Of a stretch of 7,719 nucleotides of DNA, positions 1 through 6,208 are shown piece after piece. This DNA comes from Salinibacterium sp. Its GTDB lineage: Bacteria > Actinomycetota > Actinomycetes > Actinomycetales > Microbacteriaceae. A program made the translations under genes and the position numbers. The DNA is taken from positions 1 to 7,719 of the forward strand of contig SCSV01000113.1 of the NCBI GenBank assembly GCA_004297555.1, read 5' to 3'. The stretch's first letter is position 1; every line of letters starts with the position of its first letter. Under the pieces are notes generated by a model, which saw only the letters and a program-made list of their open reading frames with translations, had not been told where the DNA came from and did no database searches.

Positions 1-143
1 CGCTCACTGGCGAGCACGGCATCGGGCTGCTCAAGCGGCGTTGGTTGAAGCAGGAACTCGGTGAGGACCAGTTCGAACTGCAGAAGCGCATCAAGGCCGT
101 GTTCGATCCGCTCGGAATTCTCAACCCCGGCAAGGTGTTCTGA
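1..143 (+). CDS. FAD-linked oxidase, C-terminal end (partial)
   Basis: This is the last 46 codons of a gene that begins left of the window, read from base 3 to the TGA at 141-143. The peptide opens with TGEHGIGLLKRRWL and ends LGILNPGKVF. Both are hallmarks of the C-terminal cap of the FAD-binding oxidase type 4 family (GlcD glycolate oxidase, D-lactate dehydrogenase, alkyl-DHAP synthase). In that family the GEHGIG segment lies near the flavin and the ILNPGK segment closes the fold. Such enzymes oxidise 2-hydroxy acids to 2-oxo acids with electrons passed from FAD. The substrate cannot be told from this fragment. The next gene starts 36 bp downstream on the same strand, so the two may be cotranscribed. 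The family is secure; the exact enzyme is not. Confidence 0.87.
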   Translation, partial: LTGEHGIGLLKRRWLKQELGEDQFELQKRIKAVFDPLGILNPGKVF

Positions 144-153
144 CAACTGTCAG
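140..153. repeat. 14-bp dyad CTGACA-AC-TGTCAG over the oxidase stop codon
   Basis: Two perfect 6-bp arms (140-145 and 148-153) are separated by 2 bp and overlap the TGA stop of the oxidase gene. The symmetry and size resemble a dimeric repressor half-site pair, and it lies just ahead of the next gene's ribosome binding site (164-170). Arms this short arise by chance about once per few kilobases for each spacing, so a regulatory role is only a possibility. Confidence 0.25.
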
Positions 154-179
154 GACAAGACCCAAGGGGACCGGTTGCC

Positions 180-620
180 ATGGATTTTCTGCTCGAAGTT
201 CCACACGATTTCTTCACCGCCCGCTGGCACGAACTGCGCACCGATCTCGTCCGCTTCACCGGCGATCGAGCCCTCGTTCTATTCGCGCACGCTATTTCAG
301 ACGCTAACAACAACCTGGTCTGCGCGGCGCTCTTTCGGCGCGAACTCCTCGAGCACGGCGAAGACCCCGATCGGCCGCAAGACGACGAGGCACTGCAGGT
401 TCTCATCGATTGGGGTCGCTTGATCGCGACCGACCCGGGCGGGATCAGCCCCGAGTTCTACACGGCCCTCGCGACTCGCTACAACCAGCAGATTCGCGTG
501 CCACTGCTCGAGTTCGCCGGGCAGGTCATCGCCGCCAACGTCTTCACTGCGGTCGCTCAAGTGCCGCTCGACGAATCGCTGTACCCGTACCGCAAACCCG
601 GCGACGAGCGCACGCGGTAA
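180..620 (+). CDS. AhpD/carboxymuconolactone-decarboxylase-like protein lacking the CxxC pair
   Basis: The product is 146 aa. The ATG start is well supported by AAGGGGA at 164-170, nine bases upstream. The sequence layout resembles the all-helical AhpD/CMD fold. Residues 30-60 take the place of the redox helix, and residues 70-130 look like the second helical pair, with a run of small residues followed by N120 and a final VPLDES motif. In AhpD-like proteins the redox helix carries CxxC-x3-H, with a conserved Gly 12 residues after the second Cys. Here G60 fits that spacing from C48. The first Cys position is N45 and the His position is F52, so at most the second cysteine remains. Canonical alkylhydroperoxidase activity through a disulfide therefore seems unlikely. 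It sits between an FAD oxidase and a membrane protein, all on one strand with short gaps. No signal peptide is visible, so it is probably cytosolic. The fold assignment is inferred from pattern only. Confidence 0.65.
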   Translation: MDFLLEVPHDFFTARWHELRTDLVRFTGDRALVLFAHAISDANNNLVCAALFRRELLEHGEDPDRPQDDEALQVLIDWGRLIATDPGGISPEFYTALATRYNQQIRVPLLEFAGQVIAANVFTAVAQVPLDESLYPYRKPGDERTR

Positions 621-629
621 AGTCGCAGG

Positions 630-1469
630 GTGATTCTCTCGCCCGCGTGCATCTGCATTGTGGCCCTGATTGGCGCTCTGACCTGGTTGGCCGCCGTCGG
701 CATTCAGGTTCTGGATGTCGTCAGCTCTGTCTTCGACGCACGTGGCGCCCGCCACCGCCGGCCCGCCACCCAGCAGGAGCGCGCGCGATACCAGGAGCTC
801 GTGTGGGGCGTGCCGCTCGGTGCCGCGGTGGCTGCGCTGGTTGTCTTCGGCGTCGATTATTCGGCGCGGCTGGTCTTTGACCAGGGCAGCCCCCGGATTG
901 GAACGCTCGTTCTCGCGGCCTCGATCGCGACGGCATTCGCCGCTGGACTCGTGATCGTGGCACGCCGGCTGGCGCCCGAGGCGTCGAGCTACGCGTCCAT
1001 CCGGAATGACATCGAGGACGCCTTGGAGCAGAGGCTCACCGACGCGGACATCGACGAGTTCCGGCGCGCAGTCGTCGCGGTCGACAAGCGCGTGGGCTTC
1101 CTGCGCACCTATCCGACGCTCAGCCCCGCCGCGTTCCTTTGGCACCGCACCCAGTTGCGGCTCGTGCCGGTGCTTGTTCCCCTGCTGTTCGGTGCTTACG
1201 TGCTGCTTGCCGCGAAGCTCCCAGCCAACTCGATGGGTGTGCTGTTCATCGGCGCGCTCGCGCCCGCGGCGATCAGCTACGCGCTTGCCTGGGCGGGGGC
1301 GCGGGCATCCCTCGTCTCGAAACGGGCCTGGCACGAGGTGTACGCCGCGCAGCGCGCCGAGGTCGAGGCGTTGCTCGCTGGCGCGCGAAAGAGTTCGAAG
1401 AAGCGTGTCGCCGGGCTCGGCGATCGGGTCACGCGCGCCTTGCAGATTTTGCGCGAACAGCAGAACTGA
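630..1469 (+). CDS. Multi-pass membrane protein of unknown function
   Basis: The product is 279 aa from the GTG at 630. I do not recognise the family. Five hydrophobic segments are visible at about residues 8-34, 57-75, 90-112, 176-195 and 202-224. Between helices 3 and 4 is a charged soluble loop of about 65 residues (EDALEQRL...DEFRRAVVAVDKR), probably helical. The C-terminus is a basic helical tail of about 55 residues with KSSKKR near 255-259. The start is uncertain. The GTG at 630 lies 9 bp after the preceding stop and has no well-spaced ribosome binding site. An in-frame GTG at 660 would give 269 aa but would cut into the first helix. Coupled translation from the upstream gene would explain the weak site. 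No catalytic motif, transporter signature or signal peptidase site stands out. The reading frame and codon use look like a real gene. Confidence 0.8.
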   Translation: MILSPACICIVALIGALTWLAAVGIQVLDVVSSVFDARGARHRRPATQQERARYQELVWGVPLGAAVAALVVFGVDYSARLVFDQGSPRIGTLVLAASIATAFAAGLVIVARRLAPEASSYASIRNDIEDALEQRLTDADIDEFRRAVVAVDKRVGFLRTYPTLSPAAFLWHRTQLRLVPVLVPLLFGAYVLLAAKLPANSMGVLFIGALAPAAISYALAWAGARASLVSKRAWHEVYAAQRAEVEALLAGARKSSKKRVAGLGDRVTRALQILREQQN

Positions 1470-1519
1470 CCGCGTCGCGGTGGCGCCGCTGAAAGCCCCC
1501 GCCGACTGGCCCGTTAAAG

Positions 1520-1572
1520 AACTCATCGCCCAGAGGTGCGGCACTGCCTGCAACGCTTCAGGGCGATGAGTT
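1520..1572. repeat. Perfect 12-bp inverted repeat, 29-nt spacer
   Basis: AACTCATCGCCC (1520-1531) is matched exactly by its reverse complement GGGCGATGAGTT (1561-1572). The 29-nt spacer contains a smaller symmetric core, GTGC-G-GCAC at 1536-1544. The repeat lies about 50 bp after the membrane-protein gene and about 85 bp before the putative helR promoter. No T-run follows the right arm, so it is not a classic intrinsic terminator. It could be a hairpin at the 3' end of the upstream transcript or an operator-type site for helR. Perfect 12-bp arms are unlikely by chance at this distance. Confidence 0.6.
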
Positions 1573-1657
1573 GATCTGCCTCCAGCGTGCCACCGCCGGT
1601 CGGCGTGCGCAAGGCCTTTTTCGCGAGGCAAAATCTGCTCTCGCCCAGGCAGGCGAG

Positions 1658-1663
1658 TAGGAT
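1658..1663 (+). promoter_or_regulatory. Candidate -10 element (TAGGAT) of helR
   Basis: TAGGAT fits the actinobacterial TANNNT -10 pattern and would start transcription near 1670, giving a leader of about 20 nt that contains the ribosome binding site. The -35 region (around 1635-1640, CTGCTC) is a poor match. A small 6-bp hairpin (CTCGCC 1640-1645 with GGCGAG 1652-1657) occupies the spacer and could be a binding site for a regulator. The call rests on the -10 hexamer and its position only. Confidence 0.35.
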
Positions 1664-1678
1664 GGATCGCTGTTATTC

Positions 1679-1684
1679 AAGGGG
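1679..1684 (+). promoter_or_regulatory. Ribosome binding site deciding the helR start
   Basis: AAGGGG lies five bases before the ATG at 1690. An in-frame GTG at 1684 overlaps this site and cannot use it. This favours the ATG, making the protein 744 aa rather than 746. Confidence 0.6.
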
Positions 1685-1689
1685 TGCGG

Positions 1690-3924
1690 ATGCCGTCAAG
1701 CGAGTTGTCGAGAGAACGCGCATACGTCAGCACCCTCTACGCCCGCCTCGATGAACTGCGCGAGGAGGCGCAACGTCAGCTCGACGCGGTGCGCCGCTCC
1801 AACCCCGGCGGCACCCACCAGAACAGATCTGAGCGCGACTCTTTCGCCAAAATCTACGAAGAGCGCGTCGGGCAATTGCGCCAGATCGACGAGCGACTCG
1901 CCTTCGGACGCCTCGAACTCAAGGCTGAGGAGCCGGGGGATTCGGTGTTGCGCTACATCGGGCGCATTGGTTTGCGGGACGAGGAGCAACGGCCGATTCT
2001 GCTCGACTGGCGCGTGCCACAAGCCAGTGCCTTCTACCAGGCGACCGCGGCGACACCGCTCGGCGCGCGCGCCCGCCGCCACCTGCAAAGCCAGGGCCGC
2101 GAGATCGTGCGAATCGATGACGAGATCTTCGACGAAGAATTGCTCGCCGGCGACGCCTCGAGCCTGCAGGGCGAGGCAGCGCTGCTCGCGAGCCTCGCCG
2201 CGGAGCGCACCGGCCGGATGCACGACATCGTCGCGACGATCCAGGCCGAGCAAGATGCCATCATCCGCTCTGAGTTGCGGGGTGTGCTCGTGGTGCAGGG
2301 CGGCCCGGGCACCGGCAAGACGGCGGTTGCGTTGCACCGCGCCGCCTACCTGCTGTACTCGCACCGGGACCGGCTCGCGACATCCGGGGTTCTCATCGTC
2401 GGTCCCTCGCGATCCTTCCTGCAATACATCGAAGCGGTGTTGCCATCGCTGGGCGAGACCGGGGTGGTGCTCGCGAGCGTCGGGCAGCTCTTCCCCGGGG
2501 TCGACACCTCGATCGAGGAGCGTGCCGATGTTGCCTCGCTCAAAGGGTCGCTCGAGATGGTCGAGCTCTTGGGCCGCGCAGTGCGCTCTCGGCAGGTCGC
2601 GCCCACCGAGTTGCAAGTCGTGGACGTCAACGGCGAGTTGCTCACGGTGCCCGCGCAGCTGATCCGCTCGGCGATGCAGCGCGCCTGGGAGACCAAGAAG
2701 CCGCACAACGTCGCCCGCGTCACGTTCAACAAGGTCGCGCTCGCGGCTCTTGCCCGATTGCTCGCCGATCAGTTGCGCTCGCACGGCAACACCATCGACG
2801 ACTCCGACTACGGCTGGCTGCGCGAAGACCTGCGCACCTCCCATGACGTGAAAGTGTTGCTCAACACGGCCTGGCTGCCGCTGAGCCCGCAGAAGCTGCT
2901 GCAAGACCTCTTCGCGCGCAAGCAGTGGCTTGCTTCGCTGACTCCCGGCTGGAGCGAGCAGCGGCGCGCCCTTCTCGCCAGGGACCGGGACGCTCCCTTC
3001 ACGGTGAGCGACGTCGCCCTGCTCGATGAGGCTGCCGAACTGCTCGGAGAAGCGGATGCTGTGAGCGACAGCCGCAAGAACGAGCTCGCCCAACAGCGCA
3101 AGCGCGACATTGAGAACGCCAAGCAGGCGATCCGCAACATGGGGGTCGAAGGACTTGTCGACGCTGCGGCGCTGGCCGATGGCTTCGAAGCGGCGGTCGA
3201 GCGCGGCACGACCGCCGAGGTCGCTGCGGCCGACCGAGAGTGGACCTACGGTCACGTCGTCGTCGACGAGGCGCAAGAGCTCTCACCGATGCAGTGGCGG
3301 GTGCTCATGCGGCGCAACCCGCTGCGGTCGTTCACGATCGTCGGTGACGTTGCGCAAGCATCCGCGGCGGCGGGCTCGACGAGTTGGGCGGGTGCCCTCG
3401 AAGCCCACGTCGGTGACAACTGGCGCCTGGAGGAGCTGACCGTCAACTACCGCACCCCCGCCCAGATCAGTGCCGTGGCGGAGTCGATGGCGCTCGCCCA
3501 CTCGGTCAACATCACCCAGTCGCGGGCGGTGCGCGAGACTGAGTGGCCGGTCAACGTTGTTCGCGGCGAAGACCTGGCGCGAGCCGTGGTCGACACCGTG
3601 CGAGCTGACCGGACCATCGACACGTCGGGCACGCTCGCAGTTATTGTCAGCGACTCACTGCTTGATGGTGTTTACGCAGCGCTGATCGAGGAGTTCGGGC
3701 GGGATGTCGGACAAGGCCCAACCGGGCTCACCCGTCCGATTGCCGTGCTCACCCCGCGCGAGGCGAAAGGTCTCGAATTCGATGCCGTCGTGGTCGCCGA
3801 ACCCCAGCTCATCGTCGACGAGATCGCCCGCGGTGCGGCCGCGCTTTACGTGGCGATGACCCGCCCCACGCAGCGCCTGCATTTGGTGACGACCGGGGCA
3901 CTGCCGAGAGGCATCCCAAGCTAG
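1690..3924 (+). CDS. helR: HelD-family RNA polymerase-recycling motor ATPase (HelR-like)
   Basis: This 744-aa protein is a complete superfamily 1 NTPase of the HelD/HelR type. Such proteins bind RNA polymerase, dislodge stalled complexes and, in actinobacteria, can displace rifamycins. A charged coiled-coil N-terminus (about 5-50) leads into the HelD signature around YIGRIGL and LLDWRVPQASAFYQAT. Next come a Q-motif glutamine (Q188), Walker A GGPGTGKT (204-211), a long helical insert of about 310 residues, and Walker B DEAQ (526-529). The remaining motifs are GDVAQ (552-556), NYR (586-588), KGLEFD (693-698) and YVAMTR (720-725). All motor motifs are intact. Length and the N-terminal signature fit HelD-type proteins and not UvrD or PcrA, which put Walker A close to the N-terminus. 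The protein is cytosolic. The gene looks monocistronic, with its own promoter candidate and a terminator-like hairpin after the stop. Whether it confers rifamycin tolerance is inference. Confidence 0.93.
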   Translation: MPSSELSRERAYVSTLYARLDELREEAQRQLDAVRRSNPGGTHQNRSERDSFAKIYEERVGQLRQIDERLAFGRLELKAEEPGDSVLRYIGRIGLRDEEQRPILLDWRVPQASAFYQATAATPLGARARRHLQSQGREIVRIDDEIFDEELLAGDASSLQGEAALLASLAAERTGRMHDIVATIQAEQDAIIRSELRGVLVVQGGPGTGKTAVALHRAAYLLYSHRDRLATSGVLIVGPSRSFLQYIEAVLPSLGETGVVLASVGQLFPGVDTSIEERADVASLKGSLEMVELLGRAVRSRQVAPTELQVVDVNGELLTVPAQLIRSAMQRAWETKKPHNVARVTFNKVALAALARLLADQLRSHGNTIDDSDYGWLREDLRTSHDVKVLLNTAWLPLSPQKLLQDLFARKQWLASLTPGWSEQRRALLARDRDAPFTVSDVALLDEAAELLGEADAVSDSRKNELAQQRKRDIENAKQAIRNMGVEGLVDAAALADGFEAAVERGTTAEVAAADREWTYGHVVVDEAQELSPMQWRVLMRRNPLRSFTIVGDVAQASAAAGSTSWAGALEAHVGDNWRLEELTVNYRTPAQISAVAESMALAHSVNITQSRAVRETEWPVNVVRGEDLARAVVDTVRADRTIDTSGTLAVIVSDSLLDGVYAALIEEFGRDVGQGPTGLTRPIAVLTPREAKGLEFDAVVVAEPQLIVDEIARGAAALYVAMTRPTQRLHLVTTGALPRGIPS

Positions 3925-3939
3925 TCGCGGCGCTTGTCG

Positions 3940-3973
3940 ACCCCCGCACGAGGAGGCCCACAAGTGGGGGTTT
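3940..3973 (+). terminator. Probable terminator after helR
   Basis: ACCCCC-G-CAC (3940-3949) pairs with GTGGGGGT (3964-3971), with one bulged G, closing a loop of about 14 nt and running into TTT at 3971-3973. It begins 15 bp after the helR stop. The T-run is short, so termination may be partial. The right arm also belongs to a sequence shared with the region upstream of the second NERD gene (see findings). Confidence 0.5.
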
Positions 3974-4065
3974 GCGCGAGTTTCGGGCCCTGGCCATGCT
4001 GTAGCTAGGACATTTCCTCGGGGGAGGAGGGGTTCTGTCGGGTGCGATTTTCTCGCAATGAGTTA

Positions 4066-4093
4066 GGGCCGGAGGCGGGGGTGCCTCCGGCCC
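4066..4093 (+). other. Perfect 11-bp hairpin in the leader of the first NERD gene
   Basis: GGGCCGGAGGC (4066-4076) and GCCTCCGGCCC (4083-4093) form a fully paired, very GC-rich stem with a 6-nt loop (GGGGGT). It ends 68 nt before the chosen NERD start. The bases after it (AACGTCTTT) are not a proper T-run, although eight Ts occur at 4111-4118, 17 nt further on. It may be a weak terminator, a leader structure controlling the gene below, or a protein-binding site. The structure itself is certain; the role is not known. Confidence 0.6.
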
Positions 4094-4121
4094 AACGTCT
4101 TTACCGAGCATTTTTTTTGGC

Positions 4122-4138
4122 CGAAGGCCGGGCCTTCG
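4122..4138. repeat. 7-bp inverted repeat after an eight-T run
   Basis: CGAAGGC (4122-4128) and GCCTTCG (4132-4138) flank a 3-nt loop, immediately after TTTTTTTT at 4111-4118. The T-run precedes the stem on the plus strand, and on the minus strand the stem is followed by As, so neither orientation makes a classic terminator. The stem lies 23 nt before the ATG at 4162 and could affect ribosome access. Confidence 0.45.
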
Positions 4139-4161
4139 ATTCGACAATGTGGGAGGACGGC

Positions 4162-5007
4162 ATGACCCTCCCGAATAGTGGGAGTGACGTGCCGGACAGC
4201 GGGGGTGACATGGAGGAGGTTCGCAGCCTGCGCGACCGTGTTGCCGGGCAGTCGGCGATGCGCGACGTGGTGCTTGCGCAATCTGTGGCGTCTCCGCGTA
4301 GCCTCCTGGCTCGCGTTCTTGGTCTGAATCCACTCACGCCCCTCAGCCGGCTCTCCTACCGGGGCGCACTCGGCGAGCTTCTCGTCGGCGATGTGCTCGA
4401 GAACCTCGGGCAGCGTTGGGATGTGCTGCACGACCTCTCGCTCGGCGACCGGGTGCTCGACCACCTCGCAATCGGGCCCGCGGGCGTCTTCACCGTCCAC
4501 ACCGCCAACTACAGCGACCAGGAAGTAGTCGTCGACGGCAACGCGCTCATCGTCGACGGCGAGGTTTGCGATGACGTCGACGAAGCGATGGACGAGGCGG
4601 AAGCGGCATCCCGATTCCTGACTGAAGCCACTGGTACGCCGGTGAAAGTGCGCCCGCTCGTCGTGGTCGTCGATCCGAAGCGGCTGAGCGTGAAGGCGCC
4701 TGCCGCGCCCGTGCGCGTTGTCGCGTCCTACCAACTAGAGCGGATGCTTACGCGAGCCCTGACCACGCTCAATGGCACCGAGGTTGCCCTGATTTCCGAC
4801 CACGCCGACCGCCCCACCACATGGCCCAGTGCAGAGGCGCCGACCCTCGACACCCAGCAGTTGCACCGCGACTTCGCCGACGTTCGAGCGGATGTGCGCT
4901 CGGCACTTGTGCGGCGCATCCTGTGGACTGCAGTCGGCATCGGCATGCTCTACGCCGTGGTGCTGGTGCTGGTCTCCACGATGGTCTCCGTCATCGTACG
5001 CGCGTAG
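4162..5007 (+). CDS. NERD-domain protein with C-terminal membrane anchor (paralogue 1)
   Basis: The product is 281 aa from the ATG at 4162. The start is chosen because GGGAGGA (4151-4157) sits just upstream and because the N-terminus MTLPNSGS resembles MTDLLNTGS of its paralogue at 6328. In-frame starts at 4147 and GTG 4042 remain possible. Residues 68-115 match the nuclease-related NERD domain: GALGE (68-72), D100-H101, then IGPAGVF (104-110). NERD domains are distantly related to PD-(D/E)xK nucleases. Here the expected lysine after the last strand is A115, so metal-dependent cleavage is doubtful. A single hydrophobic helix spans about 253-278, preceded by RR, which predicts a tail-anchored protein with the NERD domain in the cytosol. 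It converges on marP, with 4 bp between stops. Cellular role is unknown. Confidence 0.82.
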   Translation: MTLPNSGSDVPDSGGDMEEVRSLRDRVAGQSAMRDVVLAQSVASPRSLLARVLGLNPLTPLSRLSYRGALGELLVGDVLENLGQRWDVLHDLSLGDRVLDHLAIGPAGVFTVHTANYSDQEVVVDGNALIVDGEVCDDVDEAMDEAEAASRFLTEATGTPVKVRPLVVVVDPKRLSVKAPAAPVRVVASYQLERMLTRALTTLNGTEVALISDHADRPTTWPSAEAPTLDTQQLHRDFADVRADVRSALVRRILWTAVGIGMLYAVVLVLVSTMVSVIVRA

Positions 5008-5011
5008 CGAT

Positions 5012-6202
5012 TCAGCCGCGGATGCAGTTTCCGCTGGAGACCGTTTGATTCAGTGCCGGCGCGCGCTCCGCAACCGGGTCGACTTCGGTCATCGTCATGG
5101 CGAAGCCCACGTTCGGATCCTCCTCGCTGCGCGCGAATACCACGCCGGCGACCTCGCCGTCGAGGCTGAGCAGTGGCCCGCCCGAGTTGCCTTCACGCAC
5201 CCGCGTGGCGAGCGTGTACACCTCGCGCGGGGAGTACTTGGTGCCGTAAATATTCGAAACTCTCGGCGCACTCACCGACATCACGTCCGCAGCGCCGGCT
5301 GCGAACGGCCCGCCGTAGGGGTAGCCCTCGACCGCGGCGTCAGTGCCGGTCGGCAGGGTGTTGCTCAGAGGCAATGGCGTCGCTGAGAGACCTGGAACAG
5401 CGATCACGGCGAGGTCGTCGGTGGGGTCGAAGTAGACGATTCTGCCGGCGAGCACCTGCCCGTTCGGCACTTCGATGGTCGGCTCGCTCACGCCCGCCAC
5501 AACGTGCGCGTTGGTGATCACCCGGTCGTCGGCGACGACGAAGCCGGAGCCGGCTTGGGACTGCCCGCAGGCGAAGGCGTTGCCGGTGATGCGCACGACA
5601 GAGTGACCCGCTCGCGTGAGTGCGGCACTGCCGGCGTCGATGTTCGGGATGACCGCCTTCTGGTTTCCCAGCGCGCCCGAGATGATCGGCAGCCCCGCCT
5701 GCAATGCTGCCGAGCGGATTTCCGCGAGCCAGGCGGCAACCGGGTCGGGCGTCAACTTCGTGATGACCTTGAGCACGGCCGAGCCTGAAATGGTTCGGGA
5801 GAGGGCAGGCACGCCCAACTGCAGCAGGCTGAAGGCGACAGTCGAGATCAACAGCGCCGACGCAATTGCCGTGACCACTGCACCCGCCACCTTGTCGGCC
5901 ATGCTGAGCCTCGACCCAGCGGTCTTCTCGACGCCGGCGCGAACCCGTCTGCCGAGTTGCGCGCCTCCCGATTGGGCGGCGGCAATGAGTCCGATTGCCA
6001 GGATGAGCGTGACAAGAAGCCGCCCCACCGGCGAGGGCACGACGGATGCCACGAGGGGGGCGAGAAAGAACGCCGCGATTACACCGATCACGACGCCGAC
6101 AATGACAAAGACGCTGCCCGAGAGGCCATTGCGATAGCCGAAGGCCGTGTACGAAGCGAGCGTGACGAGGAGCAACAAGTCGAGCAGCACAGACGCAAGC
6201 AC
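5012..6202 (-). CDS. marP: MarP-family membrane-anchored extracytoplasmic serine protease
   Basis: The product is 396 aa, close to the 397 aa of Mycobacterium tuberculosis MarP (Rv3671c). Four N-terminal transmembrane segments (about 5-21, 30-52, 61-77, 103-128) form a CvpA-like domain. A linker then leads to a chymotrypsin-fold protease predicted outside the membrane. The catalytic triad is visible as H233 (TNAHVV), D263 (DDLAVI) and S340 (GNSGGP). C212 and C393 lie at almost the same places as the disulfide that supports the active site in the mycobacterial enzyme. In M. tuberculosis MarP protects against acid and oxidative stress and cleaves a peptidoglycan hydrolase; the same role here is inferred from family. 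The GTG start at 6202 has a GAAGG directly abutting it, too close for normal use, and a -10 hexamer only 6 bp upstream, which suggests a leaderless message. A GTG at 6190 is the alternative. It is transcribed divergently from the second NERD gene. Confidence 0.92.
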   Translation of the reverse strand: MLASVLLDLLLLVTLASYTAFGYRNGLSGSVFVIVGVVIGVIAAFFLAPLVASVVPSPVGRLLVTLILAIGLIAAAQSGGAQLGRRVRAGVEKTAGSRLSMADKVAGAVVTAIASALLISTVAFSLLQLGVPALSRTISGSAVLKVITKLTPDPVAAWLAEIRSAALQAGLPIISGALGNQKAVIPNIDAGSAALTRAGHSVVRITGNAFACGQSQAGSGFVVADDRVITNAHVVAGVSEPTIEVPNGQVLAGRIVYFDPTDDLAVIAVPGLSATPLPLSNTLPTGTDAAVEGYPYGGPFAAGAADVMSVSAPRVSNIYGTKYSPREVYTLATRVREGNSGGPLLSLDGEVAGVVFARSEEDPNVGFAMTMTEVDPVAERAPALNQTVSSGNCIRG

Positions 6203-6208
6203 CCTTCG

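Noticed and set aside
1469..1481. Small hairpin ACCGC-GTC-GCGGT after the membrane-protein gene as its terminator
   Set aside because: The stem is only 5 bp and has no T-run; chance occurrence is likely in this base composition.
297..1631. A 444-codon open frame on the minus strand
   Set aside because: It covers two better-supported plus-strand genes and a gap, is rich in Arg, Gly, Pro and His without hydrophobic segments or motifs, and is a typical by-product of high GC content.
1696..3276. A 526-codon open frame antisense to helR
   Set aside because: HelR has every motor motif in the plus frame; the antisense frame shows low-complexity charged sequence and no ribosome binding site that I can see.
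1690..3924. UvrD/Rep/PcrA-type DNA helicase as the identity of the large ATPase
   Set aside because: Walker A begins at residue 204 after a HelD-specific N-terminal region, whereas UvrD-type helicases carry it near the N-terminus.
4111..4118. Eight-T tract as an intrinsic terminator
   Set aside because: The strong hairpin ends 17 nt before it and the next stem follows it, so no stem abuts the T-run on either strand.
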